This document shows, in pieces, positions 16,263-25,230 of a DNA stretch of 64,000 nt. The stretch is from Saccharopolyspora elongata (lineage in GTDB: Bacteria; Actinomycetota; Actinomycetes; Mycobacteriales; Pseudonocardiaceae). The stretch lies in the NCBI RefSeq assembly GCF_004348985.1, contig NZ_SMKW01000001.1:186001-250000 (forward strand), given 5' to 3'. The notes below the pieces were generated by a model. That model searched no databases. It worked only from the letters and a program-made list of their open reading frames with translations, and had not been told where the DNA came from. The translations under genes were made by a program, and so were the position numbers. Positions within the stretch are counted from its first letter, which is position 1, and each line of letters starts with the position of its first letter.

Positions 16263-17309
16263 ATGGCGGAGGAACCACCTGCGCCTTTCACCCCTGCTGG
16301 CGAAGAGGCCGCCGCTCGGGCGGTGCTCAGTTCGCCCACCTGGGCTTTCGTCTTCGGGGCCGCCGGGGCTGAGGAGACCTCGAAGGTCGCCAACCGGCGG
16401 GCCTGGGACAGCGTCTTCCTCGAGCACCGGTTGCCCTCCGACGTTTCTCGGCGGTCCAGCGGTTCCGTCGTCTTCGGGGTTGCTTCGGAGGCTCCGATCG
16501 CCGTTGCTCCGATGGGGATTCCCGCTCAGGTTTGGCCGCACGGGGATCTGGAGATCGCCGCCGCTTGCGCCGAGGCCGGGATTCCCGTCGCCGTTTCGAC
16601 CATGGCTTCCGCCCGGATCGAGGACATCGCCAAGTCCGGGGCCCGCTGCGCTTTTCAGCTCTACTGGCTGCGGGACGCCGCCCTGCGGCGGCAGTTGGTC
16701 GCGCGCGCCGAGGACGCTGGGTGCGTTGCGCTGCTGATCACCGTGGACGCGCCCGTTCGGCGGGGCTCAGAACGGGAGCGGCTCGTCGGCTACCGGCCCG
16801 GGGTCGACGTCGAACCGGTCATGGCCGGTAGCGCCGAGATCGATCCCTCGCTGAGCTGGCCGGACATCGAAGAGCTCATCGCTTCGACGCGATTGCCCGT
16901 GTACGTCAAGGGAATCCTGTCGCCCGAGGGCGCGCAGCGGGCCCAGGCCGCCGGCGCGGCCGGGGTGGTCGTGTCCAACCACGGCGGGCGGCAACTGGAG
17001 TGCGCACTGCCGACCGCGTTCGCCCTGCCGCGCGTGAACCGGGCGCTGCACGCGACCGACCGCGGCTTCGACGTGGTGGTCGACAGCGGCATCACGACCG
17101 GTACGGACGTGGTCCGGGCGCTGGCGCTGGGCGCGTCATCGGTGCTGATCGGGCGCCAGGTCCTCTACGGGCTGGCCCGGGGCGGAATGCAAGGAGTCCT
17201 GAGCGTTCTGCGCCGGATAACGGCGGAGTTCGCCCAAACCCTGATGATGACGGGCTGCGCGACCCCGGCCGAAGCCGCCAACCTCCACCCGCACGTCCTC
17301 GATGCCTGA
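16263..17309 (+). CDS. FMN-dependent alpha-hydroxy-acid dehydrogenase/oxidase
   Basis: A 348-residue TIM-barrel flavoenzyme of the lactate/glycolate oxidase class, which oxidises a 2-hydroxy acid to the 2-keto acid. The catalytic histidine is in VVSNHGGRQLE; FMN and substrate contacts appear in APMGIPAQVWPHGDLEIA, FQLYWLRD, LLITVDAPVRRGSERER and VVDSGITTGTDVVRALALGA, then IGRQVLYGLARGG. ATG at 16263 is supported by GGAGGAAGG upstream. Actinomycete relatives act on lactate, mandelate or peptide-derived acids; the substrate here is not evident. Confidence 0.88.
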   Translation: MAEEPPAPFTPAGEEAAARAVLSSPTWAFVFGAAGAEETSKVANRRAWDSVFLEHRLPSDVSRRSSGSVVFGVASEAPIAVAPMGIPAQVWPHGDLEIAAACAEAGIPVAVSTMASARIEDIAKSGARCAFQLYWLRDAALRRQLVARAEDAGCVALLITVDAPVRRGSERERLVGYRPGVDVEPVMAGSAEIDPSLSWPDIEELIASTRLPVYVKGILSPEGAQRAQAAGAAGVVVSNHGGRQLECALPTAFALPRVNRALHATDRGFDVVVDSGITTGTDVVRALALGASSVLIGRQVLYGLARGGMQGVLSVLRRITAEFAQTLMMTGCATPAEAANLHPHVLDA

Positions 17310-17375
17310 TCCGAATTCGCGACGGCGTTCCGGACCTGCGCGGGTTCTCGCCGGTCCGGAACTCGTCAGCCTTGA

Positions 17376-18044
17376 TCAGCTCTCGGTCGGGACGTTGAGG
17401 CCGACCGGGCAGGAGACTCCCGTTCCTCCCAGGCCGCAGTAGCCGTTGGGGTTCTTCGCGTCGCTCAGGTACTGCTGGTGGTAGGTCTCCGCGTAGTAGA
17501 AGTCCTTGAGCGGGGCGATTTCCGTGGTGATCTCGCCGAGGCCCGCCGCCGTCAGGGCCTCCTGGAAGGCCGCCGCACTGGCTTCCGCCGCCGCCTTCTG
17601 GGCCTCGTCCGCGTAGTAGATCGCCGAGCGGTACTGGGTGCCGATGTCGTTGCCCTGGCGCATGCCCTGCGTCGGGTCGTGGTTCTCCCAGAAGACCTTC
17701 AGGACCTGCTGGTAGCTGATCGCCTCCGGGTCGAACACCACCAGGACCGCCTCGGTGTGGCCGGTCAGGCCCGAGCACACCTCTTCGTACGTCGGGTTGG
17801 GCGTGACGCCGCCGGCGTAGCCGACCGCCGTCGACCACACGCCGTCGGTGCGCCAGAAGGTTCGCTCCGCGCCCCAGAAGCAGCCCATGCCGACCACCGC
17901 GGTGGCGTAGCCCTCCGGGAACGGCGGCACGATCCGGCGGTCCGGGAACACCGCGTGCTCCGCCGCCACCGGGAGCGGGGTGGACCGGCCAGGCAGGGCC
18001 TCGGCCGGGTCGATCAGCCTGGTCTTGTCACCGAAAAGCGCCAT
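17376..18044 (-). CDS. msrA: Peptide-methionine (S)-S-oxide reductase
   Basis: A 222-residue MsrA that repairs oxidised methionine. The nucleophile Cys55 is in [18 protein letters not shown], the [15 protein letters not shown] strand, and [13 protein letters not shown] follow in the expected order. The C-terminal cysteines in [13 protein letters not shown] serve as resolving thiols recycled by thioredoxin. The first 45 residues form the N-terminal extension common in actinobacterial MsrA. It is cytoplasmic, convergent with the hydroxy-acid dehydrogenase and 22 nt away from the acyltransferase end. Confidence 0.95.
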   Translation of the reverse strand: MALFGDKTRLIDPAEALPGRSTPLPVAAEHAVFPDRRIVPPFPEGYATAVVGMGCFWGAERTFWRTDGVWSTAVGYAGGVTPNPTYEEVCSGLTGHTEAVLVVFDPEAISYQQVLKVFWENHDPTQGMRQGNDIGTQYRSAIYYADEAQKAAAEASAAAFQEALTAAGLGEITTEIAPLKDFYYAETYHQQYLSDAKNPNGYCGLGGTGVSCPVGLNVPTES

Positions 18045-18065
18045 GCACCCGAGGGTACGCGGTGC

Positions 18066-19907
18066 TCACTGACCGTCCTGCCGCTTGGGATACGGCCGGA
18101 CCGGCCGGGTTTCCTCCGCCGGGGCGGGCGGCGGCTCGGGGCGGGCATGGCGGCCGCCCGTGCGGCGGACCGGCGGCCGGGCCGGTGGCGGCCCGGAGTC
18201 CAGGTCCCCGGACAACCGCTTGGCCAGCACCGATTCATCCGGCGGCGGCGCGGGCAGGCGGGCAGGCCGTTGCTCCGCCGAGCGGCGGGTGCGCGCGGGC
18301 GGCAGCGGGGCGCCGTTCATCGGCAGGCCGTTGAGCCGGGCGCGCGGCGGGCCGTCCGGTCGGGGTGCGGGTGCGCCGTCCGGGCGGGGTTGGCCGTCCG
18401 GTCGGGGCGCGCCGTCGATCCGCGTGCCGCGCGGCGGAGTGCCGGGGCGCGGCCTGTCGACGCCGTTCGGAGCGCCTCCCGGGCGCGGGGCGTCGCTCGG
18501 CGGTCCGGCTGGGCGCGGGGTGCCGCTGCCCGGACGTGCGACATCTCCCGGGGATCCGGCGGGGCGCGGAGTGCCGCCAGGTGGGGTGCTCGACCGCGAG
18601 GCGCCGCTCGCGGGCCGGCCGCCCGGGCGGCCGGGGTGGGCACGGGGCGGCTCCGGGCCGGGCGCCGGTGGGCGCGGCAGCGGGCGGCGCTTCGTCGTCG
18701 CCTCGTGCGCGGGCGTGACCGCCTCCGGCTCCGCCGGTTCCAGGTCGTCCAGGTCGTCGAGGTCTTCCGGGTCCTCCTCGACCTCGTCGAGGTCTTCGAG
18801 ATCGTCCTCGACCGGCTCGGGTTCCTTCTTCGGCGCCGGGGTGAAGTAGTGGCGCAGCTTCAGCGTCGGCTCTTCGACGAACTTCCAGGACAGCGTGCCG
18901 ATGCAGTAGGCCAGCGGGGCGGCGCAGATCAGCATCAGCCACTGGTTGTGGATCCCGGCCATCGCCAGCAGCTGCTGGATCGGGAAGCCCCACACGTACA
19001 CGCCGTAGCTGCCGTTGACCCACACTCCCGGAACCGTCAGCCGCGCAGGCCAGAAGTGCCCGGCCACGACCACCGCGTAGCTGACCGCGAAGGTCATCCA
19101 GAACGAGCCGGTGATGCTGTTGGGCATCAGCACCAGCACCGCCAGCCCGGCGCCGGCCGCCAACGGCGACAGCGGGATCCGGTACAGGTTGACCACCACG
19201 CCGAAGGCGAACGCGACCAGGAACGCCACCAGCGACTCGACCGGCACGCTGAAGAACGAGCCCGCCGACTCCGAACCCGGCAGCTGCTCCAGGTGCCGGT
19301 CCCACGCGATCAGCCCGATCAGCGCCACCGCCATCACCCAGCGGTAGCGGTGCTTCGCGGCGCCGACCAGCAGCAGCGCGTAGAGGCCCGCGTAGGCGAT
19401 CAGCTCCATCGGCAGCGTCCACAGCGACCCGTTGACCGCGTTCGGCCACGGGTTGTCCACGAACACGCCCGGCAGCTCGTGCTTCAGCGTGAGCAGGCCG
19501 GCGTTGTTGACGACGTAACCCCAGGTGCCGTTGGCCGCGAAGTACTCGCCGACGGACAGGGTCGTGATCATCGGACCGATGATCAGCGCCATGGCGAACG
19601 AGACCGTGAGCATGGGCGGCCACAGGCGCAGGACCCGCTTCGCGGCGAACCTGCCCGGATGAGGGTCCCGGATCCAACTCTCCGTGATCTGGAAGCCGCT
19701 CATCGCGAAGAAGCCCATGAGGACGCCCTCGTCGGGCTGCAGCGGCCAGTCCGACGGGAACAGGTCGCCCGTTCCGGCCAGCGGTGAACTGTGCCCGTAG
19801 ATCACCACGAGCGCGCCGATCATGCGGATCCAGGCGAACCCGTGGTGCGGCTCGGCGAACCACTCGGGGCGAGCGTGGACGACCCGCGCGTCATCCACCC
19901 AGATCAC
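18066..19907 (-). CDS. Acyltransferase-3 family membrane protein with a long Pro/Arg-rich tail
   Basis: A 613-residue protein. Residues about 20-350 hold the ten-helix acyltransferase-3 domain: the active-site His in VIYGHSSPLAG, FFAMSGFQIT, and a conserved LWTLPMELIAY and SWKFVEEP. These enzymes acetylate or acylate cell-surface sugars. From about residue 365 to the end the chain turns acidic (DDLEDLDEVEEDPEDLDD) and then into about 200 residues of Pro/Arg/Gly-rich repeats, predicted disordered and cytosolic. The tail is very unusual for the family. It is encoded in DNA of extreme GC content. Confidence 0.85.
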   Translation of the reverse strand: MIWVDDARVVHARPEWFAEPHHGFAWIRMIGALVVIYGHSSPLAGTGDLFPSDWPLQPDEGVLMGFFAMSGFQITESWIRDPHPGRFAAKRVLRLWPPMLTVSFAMALIIGPMITTLSVGEYFAANGTWGYVVNNAGLLTLKHELPGVFVDNPWPNAVNGSLWTLPMELIAYAGLYALLLVGAAKHRYRWVMAVALIGLIAWDRHLEQLPGSESAGSFFSVPVESLVAFLVAFAFGVVVNLYRIPLSPLAAGAGLAVLVLMPNSITGSFWMTFAVSYAVVVAGHFWPARLTVPGVWVNGSYGVYVWGFPIQQLLAMAGIHNQWLMLICAAPLAYCIGTLSWKFVEEPTLKLRHYFTPAPKKEPEPVEDDLEDLDEVEEDPEDLDDLDDLEPAEPEAVTPAHEATTKRRPLPRPPAPGPEPPRAHPGRPGGRPASGASRSSTPPGGTPRPAGSPGDVARPGSGTPRPAGPPSDAPRPGGAPNGVDRPRPGTPPRGTRIDGAPRPDGQPRPDGAPAPRPDGPPRARLNGLPMNGAPLPPARTRRSAEQRPARLPAPPPDESVLAKRLSGDLDSGPPPARPPVRRTGGRHARPEPPPAPAEETRPVRPYPKRQDGQ

Positions 19908-20123
19908 CCCATCAAGTCATGTCCCCGGCCGCCGAAGTCAACGCTGCGTAGCCTAGCCCGCGACCTGACGGTTGTGGACCCATTACCTCCTCGCGACCCG
20001 GTCGGGCCAGACCACGCCTCGGATCGTTATCCGGCCGGTGCCCCGCGTTCCCCCTTGCGGGTGCCAGAATGGCGGTCGATCGCAATGGGGGCGTTCGAGC
20101 GAATTCTGGGAAAGGGCGCATCG

Positions 20124-21545
20124 GTGACCTGGCAAGACGAGCTGCAAAATCTCGACGCCGAACTCGCGGCGGGGAGGATCTCCGCCGAGGAGTACCGCCA
20201 GCGGCGCGACGCCGTGCTAGGTCGGGCCCAGAACGGGCAGGGCGGACCCACCTCCGGCGGATTCCCGCAGCAGGACCCGTCCTCCGGCGGGTTCCCCCAG
20301 CAGCAGCCGCAGGCCGGACCGCAGTCCGGGGGATTCCCCCAGCAGCAGCCGCAGACGGGACCGTCCTCCGGCGGGTTCACCCAGCAGGACCCGCAGGCCG
20401 GACCGCAGTCCGGCGGGTTCCCCCAGCAGGCGGGGCCGTCCTCGGGTGGGTTCCCGCAGCAGCAGCCGCAACAGCAGCAGTCCAGCCCGTTCCCCCCGGC
20501 GTTCAGCTGGGGAGACGCCGCCCAGTCCGCTCAGCAGCAGCAACAACAGCCGCCGCAGCAGCAGGGCGGGGCGCCGAGCGAGGCCACGCAGGTCGTGCCC
20601 AACCCGCTCGCGCAGCAGCAGGCACCCCAGCAGCAGGCGCAGCCGCAGCAGGCGCAGCCGCAGCAGGCGCCGCCGCAGTCTGACTCCGAGAGCACCCAGG
20701 TGGTCAGCCTCAGCCAGCAGCCGCAGTGGGGCCCGCCGCAGCCGCAGTGGGGCCCGCAGCAGGGCTGGGGCCCCGTCGAGAGCACCGGCACGCCGTGGGG
20801 CGACGACCTGCCGGGGACGCCGGAGCACGGCGACGCGTCGTGGATGCGGCAGGGCCCCGAGGTGTTCGAGACGGCGAGCAAACCCGGCAAGGGCAAGCTG
20901 ATCGCCGGGCTGTCCATCGGCGGTGTGCTGCTGGTCGGCTTGATCGTGGCCGGGATCTTCTACTTCACCTCGGGCGGCGGGACCACGCCGACCGAGACGA
21001 CGGCCGCTCCGCCGCCACCGCCCCCGGTGCAGACCCAGGAGCTGCCCGCGCCGCCGCCGGCGCGCCCGAACCCCCCGGCCAGCCCGCAGGAGGTGCTGGT
21101 CGCCGCGCCCGGCCCGGCGCACCCGTGGTCCGGGCCGCTCGACCTGCCGAGCCTGCAGGGCGCCAAGGCCGGTCTGCTGCAGCCGAAGGCGGTGCTCGAC
21201 TCCGCGATCCAGCGCGGGCTGATCGACGGCTGGTTCAACGGCGCCGAGGGCACCCCGAGGACGACGATGCTCGCGCTGCAGCTGCCCGACGCGAACGCCG
21301 CCAAGCAGGTGGTGGACCAGTACCTGGGCGCCCAGCAGGGTCTGTCCGAAGTGGACGACCTGTCGTACCAGGGCGTCAAGGTGGTGAACGCCGGCGGCGT
21401 CTACCGCACCGCCTACGTCGCGCACAACTGGGCGATCATCATCGACGCCACCGGCCCGTCGGACCAGAAGTCGGCGGTCCAGCAGTCCTTCAAGTCGACC
21501 CTCGACCAGCAGGTCAACCACCTGCCCCCGACGGTCCGCGACTGA
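20124..21545 (+). CDS. Q/P-rich repeat protein with one membrane helix and an outer C-terminal domain
   Basis: A 473-residue protein. The start VTWQDELQNLDAELAAGRIS resembles short SHOCT-like helical modules (GRISAEEYRQRRDAVL), followed by about 240 residues of SGGFPQQ, QPQAGPQ and poly-Gln repeats, predicted disordered in the cytosol. A single helix (GLSIGGVLLVGLIVAGIFYF) leads to a Pro-rich spacer and an outer domain of about 160 residues (from PAHPWSGPLDLPSLQG to the C-terminus). GTG at 20124 is preferred since GGGAAAGGG precedes it by about 7 nt; an ATG 39 nt upstream has no site. Function unknown; the layout resembles actinobacterial surface or septum proteins. Confidence 0.75.
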   Translation: MTWQDELQNLDAELAAGRISAEEYRQRRDAVLGRAQNGQGGPTSGGFPQQDPSSGGFPQQQPQAGPQSGGFPQQQPQTGPSSGGFTQQDPQAGPQSGGFPQQAGPSSGGFPQQQPQQQQSSPFPPAFSWGDAAQSAQQQQQQPPQQQGGAPSEATQVVPNPLAQQQAPQQQAQPQQAQPQQAPPQSDSESTQVVSLSQQPQWGPPQPQWGPQQGWGPVESTGTPWGDDLPGTPEHGDASWMRQGPEVFETASKPGKGKLIAGLSIGGVLLVGLIVAGIFYFTSGGGTTPTETTAAPPPPPPVQTQELPAPPPARPNPPASPQEVLVAAPGPAHPWSGPLDLPSLQGAKAGLLQPKAVLDSAIQRGLIDGWFNGAEGTPRTTMLALQLPDANAAKQVVDQYLGAQQGLSEVDDLSYQGVKVVNAGGVYRTAYVAHNWAIIIDATGPSDQKSAVQQSFKSTLDQQVNHLPPTVRD

Positions 21546-21560
21546 CCTCACCCGCCGTCC

Positions 21561-21610
21561 CCCGCAATTTCAATGGAAATCGAACCTCTGATTTCCATTG
21601 AAATTGCGGG
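21561..21610. repeat. AT-rich inverted repeat, family A copy 2
   Basis: Arms of 21 nt (starting CCCGCAATTTCAATGGAAAT) around an 8-nt loop GAACCTCT, perfectly complementary. It lies 16 nt after the Q/P-repeat gene and before the convergent fusion-protein gene. Confidence 0.9.
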
Positions 21611-21622
21611 GGTTCTGTGTGT

Positions 21623-21656
21623 CTGGGCCCGACACACCGGGGTGTGCCGGGCCCAG
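21623..21656. terminator. GC-rich hairpin next to the inverted repeat
   Basis: CTGGGCCCGACACACC pairs with GGTGTGCCGGGCCCAG with one mismatch and a tight tip. It ends 11 nt before the stop of the minus-strand fusion gene, so it probably terminates one or both convergent genes. Confidence 0.65.
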
Positions 21657-21666
21657 CCCCGTCGGG

Positions 21667-24600
21667 TCAGGCCTCGTAGTCGGTGGTGGCGAGGATGCCT
21701 TCGAGGGCCGTCCGGGAGACGTCCGGGCCGAACTGGGCCGCGATGCCCTTCTTGCCCGCCTCCGACATCCGCCGCCAGGCATCGTCGTCGGTGAGCAGCC
21801 GGACCGCCGCATCCGCGAGCCCCGCCGCGTCGTCGGCGACCAGCACGTCCTCGCCGTTCGTCAGGTGCATGCCCTCGGTCGCCACCGACGTGCCGACCAC
21901 CGGCACCCCGAGGCTGAGGCTCTCGCCGACCTTGCCCTTGACGCCGGCGCCGAACCGCAGCGGCGCGAGGGTCACGCGGCTCGCCGCGTACTGCGGCTCC
22001 AGCTCCGCGACCCAGCCGTGCACCTGCACGCCGCGCCCGGCCAGCTCGCGAACCTCGTCGGTCGGGTTGCTGCCGACGACGTGCAGCACCGCGTCCGGGC
22101 ACTTCTCCCGCACCAGCGGCATGATCTCGGACGCCGCCCAGCGCACGGCGTCGATGTTCGGCGGGTGGTCGAAGCTGCCGACGAACAGCAGGTCCTTGCG
22201 CCCCTCCGGCTTCGCCGGGCTCCAGTCGACCTCGTGCACGTTGGACAGCACCCGCACGTCGGCGTCCGGCACCAGCTCGCGCAGCAGCACCTGCTCCGCC
22301 TCGGACACCACCAGCGTGACGTCGCAGGAGCGGGTCAGCCCGAGCTCCATCTGCCGCGACGCGAAGGCCTTGCGCCGCAACGCTTCCGCCCGCGCCGCAT
22401 CGCCCTGCTGCTCGGCGACCTCTGCCTGCCGTTCCAGCCGGAGGAAGTGCACGTCGACGGTGTCGTAGGCGATCACGGCCTGCGGCGCGCAGGTGCGCAG
22501 CTCCTCGACGAGGCTCCACGCGACCTGCGGACGGGACAGCAGGGCCAACGAGATCTCCGAGCCCGCCTCGTGCAGGAACGCCTGCTGCAGTTCGGGTTCC
22601 GGCAGCACCGTGACGCCGAGCTGCTGCAGCTGTGTGGTGTAGGGCTCCAGGCGCGCGTGGTTGCCGGGGAAGAACACCACCCGGCAGCCGAGCTGGACGA
22701 ACTGCTCCAGCACCCGGCGGATCCGCACCGAGCCGGAGTCGAAGTCCGGGCGCGGCACCTGGTGGTCCTTGACCAGCACGATCGGCCCGTGGTGGCCGCG
22801 GGTGCCGCGCTGCCGGGCGAGCCAGAGGTTGCGCGGCGAGGCTTCCGGCAGGTGTTCGGCGGCGAGCGTGTCGGCCCACTTCTCCACGAACACCTTGCGG
22901 TTGAGCTCCTGGTGCTTCTTCACGCCGGTGCTGAGGTCGGTGCCGTTGGACACGCCCTCGTGGTGCACGACGACGGCCTTCGGCTGCACCACGGTGCGGT
23001 AGCCGGCCGCGCGCACCGCGAACGCCAGGTCGGTGTCCTCATAGTAGGCGGGCGCGTACCGGGTGTCGAAGCCGCCGACCTGCCGGAACACGTCGGTGCG
23101 GACCAGGATCGCCGCGCCGGAGCAGTAGTCGACGTCGCGCACGACGTCGAACTCGGCGCCGCCGTTGGTGGTGTTGCGGCCGTAGTTCCAGCCGTTGCCG
23201 TCGGCCCACACGATGCCGCCGCACTCCTGCAGCCGGCCGTCCGGGTAGACGAGCTTGGCGCCGACCAGCCCGATGCGTTCGTCGCCGCGGATGGTGTCCA
23301 TCAGGATGTCCAGCCAGGACTCGGTGACCTCGGCGTCGTTGTTCAGGAAGAACAGGTACTCGCCGCGCGCGTGCTCGGCGCCGAGGTTGCAGGCGCCGAT
23401 GAACCCGAGGTTCCGCTCGGCGCGCACCAACCGGACGCCCTCGCAGGCGGCGAGCTTCTCGGCGCTGTCGTCCGGCGAAGCGTCGTCGACGACGATCACC
23501 TCGAACGGCACGGACACCAGGTGCCCGCCGAGGAACCGCAGGCACTGCCGGGTGTAGGGCCACTTGCCGTGCACCGGCACGATCACGCTGACCAGCGGTT
23601 TGTCGCTGTGCGGCACCGGCAACGGCCCGGTCTCGACGGCCTCGTCGACCTGCGGCACACCGGGCTTGCGCCCGAGCGCGATCTCGTACGCATCGCGCCG
23701 CGCGGTGCCGCGCGGCGCTACGCGCTCGATGACCTTCCGGTACTTCGTCACCGCGCGCTGCACCAGCGCGGAGTTCTGCGCCGCGAGCTCCGCGTTCGCG
23801 GCACCGAGCTCCGCCGCTTGCCGCTCGGCGTCCGCTGCGCGTCCCTCGAGCCGCGCGACGGTGTCGCGCAGCCACTCGATGCGCGCCGCGTCGCGCTCCG
23901 CGCTCTGCTGGCTCTCCTGCAGCTCGCCGCCGATGCGATCCAGCTCGGCTCGCAGCTGCGCCTGCTCGCGGACGCCCTGGTCGGCGCGCCGCTCTTCCTT
24001 CTTGCGCAGCTCTTCGAGCCGCGCTATCGAGTTCTTGAGCTCTTCGGCCTCGGCGCGGTTGCGCTGGTAGAGCTCGTTGAGCTTGGCGACGTCCGCGACC
24101 GCCACGTCGCGTTGTTCGATGATCGGCGCGACGTCGCCGCCGCGGCGGATCAGGGTGAGGTCGGCGTCGGTCAGCAGCGCCGCGGCGGGCAGTTTCGGCA
24201 GGTGCTTGTCGGAGGCGATGCCGAGCAGGTAGGTGTGCGGCACGCCCTGCCGGACCGACCACTCGCCGTCACGGCCCTGGATGGTCTGCAGCCGGACGCC
24301 TTCGATCGCGGTGTCCGGGTCGCCGTGGTCGGCGGGGGTGAGCAGCGATCCGACGGTGACGTTCTGCTTCAGCACCGCCACGTGCCGGAACGCGTCCTCC
24401 AGCAGCTTCTCGTACTGGTCCGAGGTGAGTTCCTTGACGTGGTACGGGTTTTCGTTGCCGTGCTCGTGCGAGTAGACCGCCGTGTCCGGGGTGCTGCTCA
24501 GGAACAGTCCACCTTGGACGAGCCGGGACCTGACCATGGCCAGCACCGCGTCGTGGTCTTCGACGTGCTCGATCGCCTCGAAGCAGACGATCACGTCGAA

Positions 24601-24909
24601 GGGCTTGGCGTCGGCGAGCAGCTCGGGGTCGGTGATCGAGCCGACCTCGAAGCTGACGTCGCGGCCGCCGTAGTTGTGCCGGGCGTGCTCGACCGTCGCC
24701 GGGTCGATGTCCACGCCGACCACCTCGGCGCCTTCGGCTGCCAGCAGCGCCGCGCCGTAGCCCTCGCCGCAGGCGAGGTCGAGCACCCGCTTGCCGCGCA
24801 CGAAGCGGGCCGCGAGGGCGTAGCGGTGGTAGTGCTCGTAGATGACTTGGACGTCATCGGTCCACGGCACGCAGCGCTCGCCGGTCCAGTCGATCAGCCG
24901 CTTGTCCAT
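21667..24909 (-). CDS. Methyltransferase - coiled coil - GT2 - GT4 fusion protein
   Basis: A 1080-residue protein joining four parts. Residues about 1-200: class I SAM methyltransferase (VLDLACGEGYGAALL, ADAKPFDVIVCFEAIEHVED). About 265-370: a charged coiled coil (many AEELKNSIARLEEL-like turns). About 410-640: GT2 glycosyltransferase (VSVIVPVHGKWPYT, VVDDASPDDS, FLNNDAEV, DTDLAF). About 680-1075: GT-B, family-4-like glycosyltransferase (LLFVGSFDHPPN, KGKVGESLSLGVPVVGT). Such fusions build and cap O-antigen-like or cell-wall glycans in one complex. ATG at 24909 has AGGGA upstream and is preferred to the GTG ten residues earlier. No sugar-nucleotide genes are adjacent; UDP-glucose dehydrogenase lies 10 kb away. 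Confidence 0.88.
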   Translation of the reverse strand: MDKRLIDWTGERCVPWTDDVQVIYEHYHRYALAARFVRGKRVLDLACGEGYGAALLAAEGAEVVGVDIDPATVEHARHNYGGRDVSFEVGSITDPELLADAKPFDVIVCFEAIEHVEDHDAVLAMVRSRLVQGGLFLSSTPDTAVYSHEHGNENPYHVKELTSDQYEKLLEDAFRHVAVLKQNVTVGSLLTPADHGDPDTAIEGVRLQTIQGRDGEWSVRQGVPHTYLLGIASDKHLPKLPAAALLTDADLTLIRRGGDVAPIIEQRDVAVADVAKLNELYQRNRAEAEELKNSIARLEELRKKEERRADQGVREQAQLRAELDRIGGELQESQQSAERDAARIEWLRDTVARLEGRAADAERQAAELGAANAELAAQNSALVQRAVTKYRKVIERVAPRGTARRDAYEIALGRKPGVPQVDEAVETGPLPVPHSDKPLVSVIVPVHGKWPYTRQCLRFLGGHLVSVPFEVIVVDDASPDDSAEKLAACEGVRLVRAERNLGFIGACNLGAEHARGEYLFFLNNDAEVTESWLDILMDTIRGDERIGLVGAKLVYPDGRLQECGGIVWADGNGWNYGRNTTNGGAEFDVVRDVDYCSGAAILVRTDVFRQVGGFDTRYAPAYYEDTDLAFAVRAAGYRTVVQPKAVVVHHEGVSNGTDLSTGVKKHQELNRKVFVEKWADTLAAEHLPEASPRNLWLARQRGTRGHHGPIVLVKDHQVPRPDFDSGSVRIRRVLEQFVQLGCRVVFFPGNHARLEPYTTQLQQLGVTVLPEPELQQAFLHEAGSEISLALLSRPQVAWSLVEELRTCAPQAVIAYDTVDVHFLRLERQAEVAEQQGDAARAEALRRKAFASRQMELGLTRSCDVTLVVSEAEQVLLRELVPDADVRVLSNVHEVDWSPAKPEGRKDLLFVGSFDHPPNIDAVRWAASEIMPLVREKCPDAVLHVVGSNPTDEVRELAGRGVQVHGWVAELEPQYAASRVTLAPLRFGAGVKGKVGESLSLGVPVVGTSVATEGMHLTNGEDVLVADDAAGLADAAVRLLTDDDAWRRMSEAGKKGIAAQFGPDVSRTALEGILATTDYEA

Positions 24910-25230
24910 CCGGTCCCTTACGACGTGATTGAGTCCCACAGCAGGCTAGCGCCCCGTTGCGGCGTCCCAGGGCGATACTCCGGAACCAGCCCGCGCGCCC
25001 GGCCGGTCTTCGACAACCAGGCAACGAAACATCCGCAATGCGGAATTTGAGTTCCGGGGAGTCCGATTTTGCCTAAAATTGGGCCACCTCGGAAGGGACC
25101 CGTCCAGGGCTCGGAGCGCCCCAATTTCAGGCAAAATCGGGCGGCCCTCCGGTCTCCCGACGCGCCCCAGATGAAAAACCTCTCATCTTGTTTTCATCCT
25201 CGGCTCCCGGCGGGCGGCGAGAGTGGTGCC
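24910..25230. other. 321-nt divergent gap between the fusion gene and the Asp-tailed protein
   Basis: No gene is seen. The central AT-richer part contains the inverted repeat at 25063-25140, and both promoters must be here. An ATCTGA-like stretch with AACCTCTCATCTTGTTTTCAT (about 25173-25198) may be the promoter of the rightward operon, but I cannot assign its hexamers with confidence. Confidence 0.5.
25063..25140. repeat. Imperfect 21-bp inverted repeat with 36-nt spacer
   Basis: The left arm starts CCGATTTTGCCTAAAATTGG and the right arm ends AATTTCAGGCAAAATCGG; they pair over 21 nt with one mismatch. Each arm also holds its own imperfect dyad. It lies in the promoter region between the glycosyltransferase fusion and the two-component operon. 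It has the same overall plan as the paired palindromes but a different sequence. Confidence 0.8.

Noticed and set aside
15934-16541. Pro/Arg-rich frame on the minus strand upstream of dodecin
   Set aside because: It arises from the GGCCTTCGGCC repeats and overlaps the start of the hydroxy-acid dehydrogenase gene; dodecin homology starts only at 15933.
20230-20700. CAG-rich repeats considered as a non-coding satellite
   Set aside because: They remain in frame with the upstream helical module and downstream membrane helix, so they are part of a coding sequence.
21598-25050. An 1150-codon open frame antisense to the glycosyltransferase fusion
   Set aside because: Same GC-driven artefact; composition is Arg/Val/His-skewed and no ribosome-binding site or motif is seen.
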